A stretch of 21,344 bases of DNA from an uncultured Novosphingobium sp. (GTDB taxonomy: Bacteria > Pseudomonadota > Alphaproteobacteria > Sphingomonadales > Sphingomonadaceae), in contig CALCQB010000279.1 in assembly GCA_937897535.1 (NCBI GenBank), positions 1 through 21,344 of the forward strand. The letters are read 5' to 3'. Below are positions 15,583 to 21,344 of this stretch, piece by piece (position 1 is the first letter of the stretch; every line of letters starts with the position of its first letter). Made by a program: the position numbers and the translations under genes. The notes below the pieces were generated by a model. It worked only from the letters and a program-made list of their open reading frames with translations, ran no database searches and was not told the origin of the DNA.

Positions 15583-15594
15583 ACAATCGATTGT
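15583..15594. promoter_or_regulatory. Candidate LacI-family operator O3 (regulator-proximal)
   Basis: ACAATCGATTGT is a perfect 12-base palindrome sharing the CAATCGATTG core (15584-15593) with the other two sites. It lies about 127 bases before the LacI start and 96 bases before the receptor start, so it could serve both divergent promoters, including autoregulation. On the minus strand a TTGTCA hexamer (15581-15586), a possible -35 of the receptor promoter, overlaps its edge. Confidence 0.7.
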
Positions 15595-15720
15595 ATAAAT
15601 TCCGTGACTGTGCCATTCCGGCAACATTCCTGCCCTGCACCGGTTGACAGGCACCCCGACGCCGCACCATCAGGACCTGTTTGCCGCATCCGGCACTGAA
15701 ATCAGATCGTTATTGCAACC

Positions 15721-16743
15721 ATGAACGACCTTGCCTCTCCCCCCGGACGGATCCGCAACATCGCCGAACTGGCGCGGCTGGTCGGCGTTTCGGCCGGCAC
15801 CGTGTCGCGGGCGCTGGCCAATTCGACGCTGGTCAACAAGGAAACCCGCGAAAAGATCCAGTCAATGGCCCGCCAGCACGGGTTTCGCCCCAACCAGATG
15901 GCCAAGCGGCTGCGGATCAAGGAAACCACGGTGATCGGCGTGGTCGTTCCGCTGGGTCATGAACAGCGCCAGCACCTGTCCGATCCGTTTTTCATGACCA
16001 TCCTGGGCCACCTGGCCGACGCGCTGACCGAGAACGGTTATGACATCATGCTCAGCCGGGTGATCCCCGATGCCGACGACTGGCTGGAACGGATCGCGGA
16101 TTCGGGCATGCTCGACGGGGTGCTGCTGATCGGCCAGTCGAACCAGTTCGAGGCGATCGAGCGGGTCGCGGCCTGGTACAAGCCGATGGTGGTCTGGGGC
16201 ACTCACCGCCCCGGACAGACCCATTGCACGGTCGGGGTCGACAACCGCGAGGGCGGCAGGCTGGCGGGCGAATGCCTGATCGCGGCCGGGCGCAAGCGGC
16301 TGGCCTTTCTGGGCGACACTACGGCGCCCGAACTGTCCGAACGCTACCTCGGGCTATGCGACGCGGCCCGCGCGGCGGGCCTAGCCGAACCGATCAAGCT
16401 CAGCACTCACCTCGCCTCGGACATCATGGCCGAGGAAATCGCCGGGCACGTCGAGCGGATCGGGGCCGAGATCGACGGGGTCGCCGCCGCTTCGGACCTG
16501 ATCGCGATGCACACCGTCCGCGCGCTGGCCGATCGCGGGCTGGCCGTGCCGGGCCAGATTTCGGTCACCGGGTTCGACGACCTGCCGCTGGCCGAACAGA
16601 CCATTCCCCGGCTCACCACGATCAGCCAGAACATCGCCCAGGGCGCGCGCGAAATGGTCCGCCTGCTGTTTGAGCGGATCGGCGGCGCTGACGCAGCCTC
16701 GGTCGAGATGCCCCCGACGCTGGTAAGGCGCGACACCGCTTAA
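15721..16743 (+). CDS. LacI-family transcriptional regulator
   Basis: This 340-residue LacI/GalR-type regulator probably represses the sugar genes until an inducing sugar binds. Seen in sequence: an N-terminal helix-turn-helix at about 12-35 (NIAELARLVGVSAGTVSRAL), the hinge region NQMAKRLRIKET near 59-70, and a periplasmic-binding-protein-like effector domain after it, starting VIGVVVPLG, with the usual ISVTGFDDLPLAEQ and LTTISQNI blocks. It is divergent from the TonB receptor across a gap holding two CAATCGATTG palindromes, the natural operator candidates. No strong Shine-Dalgarno precedes the ATG (GTTATTGCAACC), so translation may be weak. Its stop overlaps the stop of the convergent fructokinase by two bases. 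The effector is not readable; sucrose, raffinose, galactose or fructose are reasonable candidates. Confidence 0.92.
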   Translation: MNDLASPPGRIRNIAELARLVGVSAGTVSRALANSTLVNKETREKIQSMARQHGFRPNQMAKRLRIKETTVIGVVVPLGHEQRQHLSDPFFMTILGHLADALTENGYDIMLSRVIPDADDWLERIADSGMLDGVLLIGQSNQFEAIERVAAWYKPMVVWGTHRPGQTHCTVGVDNREGGRLAGECLIAAGRKRLAFLGDTTAPELSERYLGLCDAARAAGLAEPIKLSTHLASDIMAEEIAGHVERIGAEIDGVAAASDLIAMHTVRALADRGLAVPGQISVTGFDDLPLAEQTIPRLTTISQNIAQGAREMVRLLFERIGGADAASVEMPPTLVRRDTA

Positions 16744-17633
16744 AGCGCACTCCGCCCCAGTGCGATCGCCCCGGTGATCCCGGCTTCGTCGCCCAGTCCG
16801 GGCGTGACGATATAGCGCTCCAGCCCCGGATCGAGTTGCGGGGCCTTGATATAGCCGCCCAGTCTGGCCTCGGTAGCCCGGCGCAGCGCCTCGACCAGCC
16901 CCGGGGTCTTCATCACCCCGCCGCCGAAGATCAGCCGGTCGGGCATGTGCAGCAGGACCAGGCTCGCCGCGAGGTGGGCGATGTAACCTGCGATCAGTTC
17001 GACCTTGTCAGGCGGGCTACCCAGCTTCGACAGGCTTTGCCCCCAGCGCCGCTCGATCGCCGGCCCGGCCGCCAGCCCTTCCAGGCAATCGCCGTGGAAC
17101 GGACAAAAGCCATCGTAGGGATCGGCCGCGCGGTCATGCGGCGGCAGGATGTGCCCGCTTTCATAGTGCGAGAAGCCCATCAATGGCTTGCCGCCTTTGA
17201 CTACGCCGGTCCCCACGCCGGTGCCGATGGTGGTATAGGCGAGCGTCGTGCAGCCCCGCCCCGCCCCGCCCTGCCATTCACCCAGCGCCGCGCCGTTGAC
17301 GTCGGTATCGACCACGATCGGCGCGCCGAACTGACCCAGCACATCGTGGAACCGCGCGCCCGACCAGCCCGGCTTGGGGGTGGTGGTGAAGGTGCCATAA
17401 GCGGGCGAGGCCGGATCGATGTCGATCGGGCCGAAACTGGCCACGCCGAACCCACCGATTGCCCCGTGCGCAGCCGCCGCCTGGCTGAAGAAGTCCGCGA
17501 TGTCGGGAAAGCACTCGGCCGGGGTGCGGGTGGCAATGCGGGTTTCGGCGAGGATCGCGCCATCCTCGCGCGCCAGCGCCAGCACAAATTTGGTGCCACC
17601 TGCCTCGATCGCCCCGATCAGTTGCTCTGCCAT
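16740..17633 (-). CDS. ROK-family fructokinase
   Basis: It phosphorylates a free hexose, most likely fructose, using ATP. The 297-residue protein has the ROK phosphate loop at the N-terminus (IGAIEAGGTKF), the catalytic D111 in VDTDVNGAALGE, the TTIGTGVGTG loop, and the zinc site H161, C177, H180 and C183 spread over the GHILPPH and CPFHGDCLEG blocks. The wide spacing and the LAAGPAIERRWG follow-on match the fructokinase branch (B. subtilis GmuE/YdhR type) rather than glucokinases. There is no DNA-binding domain, so it is not a ROK repressor. The ATG at 17633 is preceded by GGGAG; an upstream in-frame start at 17666 adds eleven unlikely residues. It would take the fructose released by the GH68/GH32 enzymes, though it is outside the main operon. 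Confidence 0.9.
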   Translation of the reverse strand: MAEQLIGAIEAGGTKFVLALAREDGAILAETRIATRTPAECFPDIADFFSQAAAAHGAIGGFGVASFGPIDIDPASPAYGTFTTTPKPGWSGARFHDVLGQFGAPIVVDTDVNGAALGEWQGGAGRGCTTLAYTTIGTGVGTGVVKGGKPLMGFSHYESGHILPPHDRAADPYDGFCPFHGDCLEGLAAGPAIERRWGQSLSKLGSPPDKVELIAGYIAHLAASLVLLHMPDRLIFGGGVMKTPGLVEALRRATEARLGGYIKAPQLDPGLERYIVTPGLGDEAGITGAIALGRSAL

Positions 17634-17735
17634 AGTCCACTCCCTCGCTTGCCCGCGAGGTTGCACGCGGCGCTGCGCGTTTCAATCCGCCCGCATACGA
17701 ATTTGCCTCGATCCGGCTCGCCGGACGATTGGCGG

Positions 17736-17752
17736 TTGCAGTCATGATTGTA
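17736..17752. promoter_or_regulatory. Weak operator-like site between fructokinase and GST genes
   Basis: TTGCAGTCATGATTGTA resembles the TTGCAATCGATTGTT operator in both arms but has two extra bases in the middle (TCATGA core in place of TCGA). The divergent arrangement makes it a possible shared control site. The changed spacing makes binding by the same LacI protein doubtful. TACAAT (17752-17747 on minus) could be a -10 for the fructokinase gene. Confidence 0.25.
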
Positions 17753-17820
17753 TGTATTACTAACAAATTTGACGAAACATCCCGATGCCGAGAACGGCGC
17801 GGAAGGAGAGGAACGGACCA

Positions 17821-18654
17821 ATGGCCCAGAACAACACCATCACCTTTTACGACCTGCAACACGCCAGCGGGGCGACCACCAGTCCGTTCGTCTGGGCGAC
17901 CAAATATGCGCTGAAGCACAAGGGTTTCGATCTCGACGTGGTCGACGGCGGGTTCACCGGGATCCTCGAGCGGACCGGCGGACGCAGCGAGCGGCTGCCG
18001 GCGATCGTCGATGACGGCAAATGGGTGCTCGATTCGTGGCTGATCGCCGAATATCTCGACGAAACCTATCCCGACCGGCCCACGCTGATCCCCGATCCCG
18101 CGCTCAAGCCGCTGATCGAGTTCCTCGAAGGCTGGCTGTGGAAGGTCGCGGTCGGTCCGTGGGTCCGGGCCTTCGCGGTGCAGTACCGCGACCGCTGTTT
18201 GCCGCAAGACATGGGCTATGTCACCGAAAGCCGCCTGCGGATGTGGGGCGATACCTGCGAAAACCTCGCCAAGGACCGCGAGGAGGTGTTCGGCAAGGTC
18301 CTTCCCGAGCTCGAGCCGCTGCGCAACCTGCTGCGCGAGCGGCAGTGGCTGGGCGGCGACGCCCCCAACTATGCCGATTACCGCGCGCTGGCGGTGTTCC
18401 TGTGGTGCGCCAGCTGCGCGGACGTGCCGGTGATGACCGACGACGAGCCGCTGCGCGACTGGATCGAGCGCGGCTTTGACCTGTTCGGCGGGCTTGGCCG
18501 GATTCCCGGCATGTACCCGCTGTTCGGATACCAGCCGCGCGCCGGCGATCCCGAGCCGTTCGACCGCAATCCGCGGGTGTTCGGCTTGACCAGCCGCAAT
18601 ACCGGACCGCAATCAACCTCGTCGGAAACCGCGCGGCTGGCCGGGAAGGACTGA
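17821..18654 (+). CDS. Glutathione S-transferase of the LigE beta-etherase type
   Basis: LigE-type enzymes use glutathione to cleave beta-aryl ether bonds of lignin-derived dimers in sphingomonads. The 277-residue protein looks close to Sphingobium LigE from memory: the N-terminus MAQNNTITFYDLQ, then TSPFVWATKYALKHKGF, GGFTGILERTGGRSER, DSWLIAEYLDETYPDRP, and later WLGGDAPNYADYRALAVFLW. A thioredoxin-like domain (about 6-90) with S21 near the glutathione site and a helical C-terminal domain are evident. The ATG at 17821, after an AAGGAGAGG stretch, is chosen because it reproduces the LigE start; an upstream ATG at 17785 is not. No other lignin gene is nearby, so a general or different ether or thiol substrate is possible. 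It is divergent from the fructokinase. Confidence 0.82.
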   Translation: MAQNNTITFYDLQHASGATTSPFVWATKYALKHKGFDLDVVDGGFTGILERTGGRSERLPAIVDDGKWVLDSWLIAEYLDETYPDRPTLIPDPALKPLIEFLEGWLWKVAVGPWVRAFAVQYRDRCLPQDMGYVTESRLRMWGDTCENLAKDREEVFGKVLPELEPLRNLLRERQWLGGDAPNYADYRALAVFLWCASCADVPVMTDDEPLRDWIERGFDLFGGLGRIPGMYPLFGYQPRAGDPEPFDRNPRVFGLTSRNTGPQSTSSETARLAGKD

Positions 18655-18674
18655 GCCAGGCGCGTCATCGCGGG

Positions 18675-18693
18675 ATTGTGAGCGCTATCAAGC
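18675..18693. promoter_or_regulatory. LacI-type operator candidate upstream of the FHS permease
   Basis: ATTGTGAGCGCTATCAAGC has the AGCGCT palindromic core with central CG, and its left half ATTGTGAGCGCT equals a half-site of the symmetric E. coli lac operator. Its last 14 bases recur exactly at 1896-1909 before the other MFS gene. It lies 102 bases before the permease start and 20 bases after the GST stop. Confidence 0.5.
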
Positions 18694-18704
18694 CTGCGCA
18701 TATC

Positions 18705-18714
18705 CATACGTATG
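18705..18714. promoter_or_regulatory. Second palindrome CATACGTATG upstream of the FHS permease
   Basis: CATACGTATG is a perfect 10-base palindrome with a central CG, of the same CA..CG..TG form as CAATCGATTG but with the inner pairs swapped. It lies 81 bases before the permease ATG. It could bind a related LacI-family protein or be chance. Confidence 0.35.
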
Positions 18715-18795
18715 AGGCTGGACATCGTCGGCCCATTCGCCATGACTTGCGCCCACAAGCGCCGCGGCAAACCCGGCGAAAGATAGGAGAGGCAA

Positions 18796-20115
18796 ATGGC
18801 AGCGCCAATTACCGGGTCGCAGACGGCAGGCGGTGGAACTTCGGGAGGCAAGACCGGGATCGTCCTGGCGCTGGCTTTCGCGGTGTTCTTCCTGCTGGGC
18901 GGGGTGACCAACATCAACGACCTGCTGGTCGGCAAGTTCAAGCCGATGTTCCACTTGAGCCATACCCAGGCGAACTTCGTGCAGCTGGCCTTCTTCATTG
19001 CCTATGCGGCCTTCTCGATCCCGGCCGGGATCATTCTCTCGAAGCTGGGCTATATCCGCACCTTCGTGCTGGGCTTCGTGATCATCGCGGCGGCGGCGTT
19101 CCTGTTCATTCCGGCCTCGGCCTCGGCCTCCTATCCCGGCTTCCTTGCCGCGCTGTTCTGCATCGGCGCGGGGATCACCGTGCTGCAGGTGGCGATGAAC
19201 CCGGTGATCACCACGCTCGGGCCGCCCGAAACCTCGCACAGCCGCCTGACCTTCGCGCAGGCGTTCAACTCGATCGGGGTGTTCCTGATGATCTACGGCG
19301 GGGCGGCGTTCCTGCTGGGCAATTCGCAGCCGATTGACCCCGAAACCGCCAGCGAAGCACAGGTCCAGGCCTATCGCGTCGCTGAAGGCGCCTCGATCGG
19401 CCAGGCCTACATGTGGCTCGGCATCCTGATGCTGGTGATTGCCGCGCTGTTCTGGACGTTCAGCTCGGCGCTCGATCACGCCAAGACCGAGGACGTCAAG
19501 GTCGCCGGGACCCTGGCCCTGCTGACCGGCAACCGCCGGGTCCAGCTGGGTGCCTTGTGCATCTTCACCTATGTCGGGGCCGAAGTGGCGATCGGCTCAA
19601 ACCTGATAGCTTACCTCAGCGATCAGAGCGTGATGGGACTCGCCCTCGAAGCGGCGGGCAAGCTGGTAGCGATGTACTGGCTCGGTGCGCTCGCGGGGCG
19701 GCTGCTGGGCGGGTTCATCCTGCGGCTGGCCAAGCCGGGCCGGGTGCTGACGACCTTTGCCGCCGGCGCGATCGGCCTGATCGCGATCTCGGCGGTGTCG
19801 AGCGGCGCGGTCTCGGGCTATGCCCTGATCCTGGTCGGGTTCTGCAATTCGCTGATGTTCCCGACGATCTTCAGCCTCGGCACCGAAGGACTGGGCGAGG
19901 AAACGCCGCAGGGTTCGGGGATCCTGTGCACCGCGATCGTCGGCGGGGCGATCGTGCCGGTGCTGTTCGGCCTGGTCGCCGACGTCAGCGGGAACCTGCG
20001 CACCGCCCTGATCGTCCCGGTGGTCTGCTACGCAATCATCGCCAGCTTCGGGCTGTGGGCGGTGAAGCACCCAAGCAGCGGCAAAAGCGGCAGCGAAGGC
20101 CCGGTTTACGACTGA
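18796..20115 (+). CDS. MFS hexose permease, FHS family (FucP/GluP-like)
   Basis: This inner-membrane proton symporter takes up free sugars; FHS members carry fucose, galactose, glucose or fructose. The protein has 439 residues with about twelve hydrophobic segments. Seen in sequence: FFLLGGVTNINDLLVGKFKP in helix 1, the QLAFFIAYAAFSIPAGIILSKLGY stretch of helix 2 and loop, VLQVAMNPVI, and LTFAQAFNSIG in the middle, all as in GluP/FucP relatives. AGGAGAGG at 18785-18792 supports the ATG at 18796. A Gly/Thr-rich N-terminal tail precedes helix 1. It stands alone between the GST gene and a convergent yqgE, with two operator-like palindromes upstream. Galactose, glucose or fructose is the likely cargo given the nearby galK and fructokinase; the exact sugar is not readable. 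Confidence 0.87.
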   Translation: MAAPITGSQTAGGGTSGGKTGIVLALAFAVFFLLGGVTNINDLLVGKFKPMFHLSHTQANFVQLAFFIAYAAFSIPAGIILSKLGYIRTFVLGFVIIAAAAFLFIPASASASYPGFLAALFCIGAGITVLQVAMNPVITTLGPPETSHSRLTFAQAFNSIGVFLMIYGGAAFLLGNSQPIDPETASEAQVQAYRVAEGASIGQAYMWLGILMLVIAALFWTFSSALDHAKTEDVKVAGTLALLTGNRRVQLGALCIFTYVGAEVAIGSNLIAYLSDQSVMGLALEAAGKLVAMYWLGALAGRLLGGFILRLAKPGRVLTTFAAGAIGLIAISAVSSGAVSGYALILVGFCNSLMFPTIFSLGTEGLGEETPQGSGILCTAIVGGAIVPVLFGLVADVSGNLRTALIVPVVCYAIIASFGLWAVKHPSSGKSGSEGPVYD

Positions 20116-20123
20116 ACCTCTGG

Positions 20124-20147
20124 CCGGGCGGGCTCAGGCTCGCCCGG
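20124..20147. terminator. Strong hairpin between convergent permease and yqgE genes
   Basis: CCGGGCGGGC (20124-20133) pairs with GCTCGCCCGG (20138-20147) over ten pairs, one of them G-T, around a TCAG tetraloop that contains the yqgE stop codon. There is no T tract on either strand, so it is not a classical intrinsic terminator, but it could stop or stabilise transcripts from both sides. An alternative pairing uses CTGGCCGG (20120-20127) with CCGGCCAG (20153-20160). Confidence 0.4.
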
Positions 20148-20694
20148 TCTCTCCGGCCAGCAGCGCCGGGTCGATCCCCAGGCTGCGCCAGCAGGCGGTC
20201 CAGCGCTGCTCCGGCGGGGTGTCGAACAGGATCGCCTCGGCGCCATCAAGCACTTGCCAGCCATGGCGGTGCAATTCGTCGTCCAGCTGGCCGCCGCTCC
20301 ACCCGGCATAGCCCAGTGCAATCAGAAACCGGCTCGGTCCGCGCCCTTCGGCAATCGCCCGCAGTACCTCGAGCGAGGCAGAGAGCGCACACAGTTCCCC
20401 GGCCATGATCGTGTCCGGCCCGTCCCAATCCGGACTGTGCAGCACGAACCCGCGCTGCGGCTCGACCGGGCCGCCATCGAGCACCTCGCAATCGGGGGCC
20501 ACGCCCGGATCGATATCGAGATCCTCGAGCAAGGCATGCAGCCCGAGGCCATCGCGCAGCTTGCCGAGACCAATCCCGAGCGAGCCTTCCGAATCGTGCA
20601 CCATCATCGCAATCACCGCCCGGCGAAAGCGCGGATCGCCCATCCCGGGCATGGCGAGCAAGAAGCGACCGGCGAGATCGGTGGAATCGGACAT
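20134..20694 (-). CDS. YqgE/AlgH family protein (UPF0301)
   Basis: This 186-residue protein belongs to the YqgE/AlgH family, widely conserved in proteobacteria and usually annotated as a possible transcriptional regulator without a defined mechanism. Seen in sequence: the N-terminal LAGRFLLAMPGMGDPRFRRAVI and MMVHDSEGSLG blocks, the central VLDGGPVEPQRGFVLHSPDW, and IALGYAGWSGGQLDDEL, all family landmarks. The length is normal. It is convergent with the permease (18-base gap) and follows the acyl-CoA synthetase on the same strand with 47 bases between. There is no reason to link it to sugar use; it is probably housekeeping and marks the right border of the sugar locus. Confidence 0.93.
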   Translation of the reverse strand: MSDSTDLAGRFLLAMPGMGDPRFRRAVIAMMVHDSEGSLGIGLGKLRDGLGLHALLEDLDIDPGVAPDCEVLDGGPVEPQRGFVLHSPDWDGPDTIMAGELCALSASLEVLRAIAEGRGPSRFLIALGYAGWSGGQLDDELHRHGWQVLDGAEAILFDTPPEQRWTACWRSLGIDPALLAGETGRA

Positions 20695-20741
20695 GGGGTA
20701 CGAGGGTAACCCTGCCTAAATCCAAAGTCGAAGCAATCTCG

Positions 20742-21344
20742 TCAATCGCGTGGCAGCAGGTGCTTCTGGACCTTGCCACTGGCGGTGCGCGGGATGGTGT
20801 CGGCGATCACCACCCGCACCGGCACCTTGAACTTGGCCAGCCTGGCGGCACAGTGGGCGATCACCTGGTCTTCGGACAGAGTCGCTCCGGCACGCGGAAT
20901 CACGAAGGCCCGGCCAACCTCGCCCCAGCGCGCATCGGGCACCCCGATCACCGCCGCTTCGGCCACTTCATGCAGCTCGGCCAGCACCGCCTCGACCTCG
21001 GCCGGATAGACGTTTTCGCCGCCCGAGATGTACATGTCCTTCTTGCGGTCGACCAGATAGTAGAACCCGTCGGCATCCTGCAGCGCGGCATCGCCGGTCT
21101 TGAACCAGCCGTCGTGGAACGCCTTTGCGGTCAGCTCGGGCTGGTTCCAGTAGCCGCGCGTCACGCTCGGCCCCTTGATCCACAGTTCGCCGGTTTCGCC
21201 CTGCGCTACGTCAACGCCCTCGTCATCGACGATCCGAGTCTGGACCGCGAGCAACGGCAGCCCGCACGATCCGGCCTTTTCGATCAGCCGTTCGACATCG
21301 AGCACCGGCATCGCGAAGTTCGAGCAGGTCTCGCTCATCCCGAA
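20742..21344 (-). CDS. Acyl-CoA synthetase / AMP-dependent ligase, N-terminus outside window
   Basis: This is an adenylate-forming enzyme that activates a carboxylic acid to acyl-AMP and then the CoA thioester. Only the C-terminal 200 residues are visible; the frame is still open at 21344. Seen in sequence: the FGMSET motif at the edge, GELWIKGPSVTRGYW, the ATP/hinge block GWFKTGDAALQDADG followed by LVDRKKDMYISGGENVYP, and the C-terminal catalytic lysine in PRTASGKVQKHLL. The family is certain but the acid is not; long- or medium-chain fatty acids are the default guess. With the enoyl-CoA hydratase and mmsB at the other end of the window, the sugar genes are bracketed by acyl-CoA metabolism. 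Confidence 0.92.
   Translation of the reverse strand, partial: FGMSETCSNFAMPVLDVERLIEKAGSCGLPLLAVQTRIVDDEGVDVAQGETGELWIKGPSVTRGYWNQPELTAKAFHDGWFKTGDAALQDADGFYYLVDRKKDMYISGGENVYPAEVEAVLAELHEVAEAAVIGVPDARWGEVGRAFVIPRAGATLSEDQVIAHCAARLAKFKVPVRVVIADTIPRTASGKVQKHLLPRD

Noticed and set aside
15580..15599. TTGACA (15580-15585) and TATAAA (15594-15599) as a plus-strand promoter for the LacI gene
   Set aside because: The two hexamers are only 8 bases apart, far short of the 16-18 needed, and both overlap the operator palindrome.
15488..15670. An N-terminal extension of the TonB receptor by 61 residues
   Set aside because: It would run through both operators and bury the signal peptide; a strong ribosome site marks the ATG at 15487.
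16740..17633. The ROK protein as a ROK-type transcriptional repressor
   Set aside because: It starts directly with the kinase phosphate loop and has no N-terminal helix-turn-helix.
1..21344. CRISPR arrays, tRNA or rRNA genes, insertion sequences
   Set aside because: No regularly spaced repeats, no tRNA-like cloverleaf arms, no transposase-like proteins and no terminal inverted repeats were noticed in the gaps between genes.

Overview
The window is a GC-rich alphaproteobacterial chromosome segment that looks like a sphingomonad (Sphingomonadales; Novosphingobium or Sphingomonas type). Three things point there: a TonB-dependent receptor followed by a 2OG-oxygenase-type protein and a tryptophan-halogenase-type protein, a close homologue of the Sphingobium beta-etherase LigE, and very tight gene packing with ATGA start/stop overlaps. 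The species cannot be named from the sequence alone.

Layout. The left edge (1-1803) holds the end of an enoyl-CoA hydratase, a small AT-richer membrane protein and 3-hydroxyisobutyrate dehydrogenase, which look like valine/acyl-CoA catabolism. From 1927 to 9960 (+) there is a six-gene operon with almost no spacing: an SLC45/GPH-like MFS sugar transporter, a GH36 alpha-galactosidase, galT, galK, a GH68 fructosyl enzyme and a GH32 beta-fructosidase. On the minus strand (15487 down to 9961) are a TonB-dependent receptor, an intrinsic terminator, a TPR/2OG-Fe(II) oxygenase-like protein and a flavin-dependent halogenase. A LacI-family regulator (15721-16743, +) is divergent from the receptor. A ROK fructokinase (minus) and a LigE-like glutathione transferase (plus) are divergent from each other. 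Then come an FHS-type (FucP/GluP-like) sugar permease, a YqgE/AlgH protein (minus) and the C-terminal part of an acyl-CoA synthetase (minus) that runs off the right edge.

How the genes fit together (inference). The locus reads as an import-then-digest pathway for alpha-galactosyl-sucrose sugars (raffinose family), probably also sucrose and melibiose. The TonB receptor would take the sugar across the outer membrane and the MFS protein across the inner membrane. Neither the alpha-galactosidase nor the two fructosidase-type enzymes has a signal peptide, so cleavage should be cytoplasmic. Galactose then enters the Leloir pathway through GalK and GalT, fructose is phosphorylated by the ROK fructokinase, and the FHS permease could import free hexoses. 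No galE, aldose epimerase or glucokinase is seen here. A palindrome, CAATCGATTG, occurs once before the operon and twice before the TonB receptor/LacI pair, and is the best candidate for the operator of the local LacI regulator. A second 14-base element is shared by the upstream regions of the two MFS genes. The halogenase/oxygenase pair is the least explained part of the locus.

No rRNA, tRNA, CRISPR array, insertion sequence or integrase was seen. No gene-free stretch exceeds 300 bases; the longest (15488-15720) holds the double operator.
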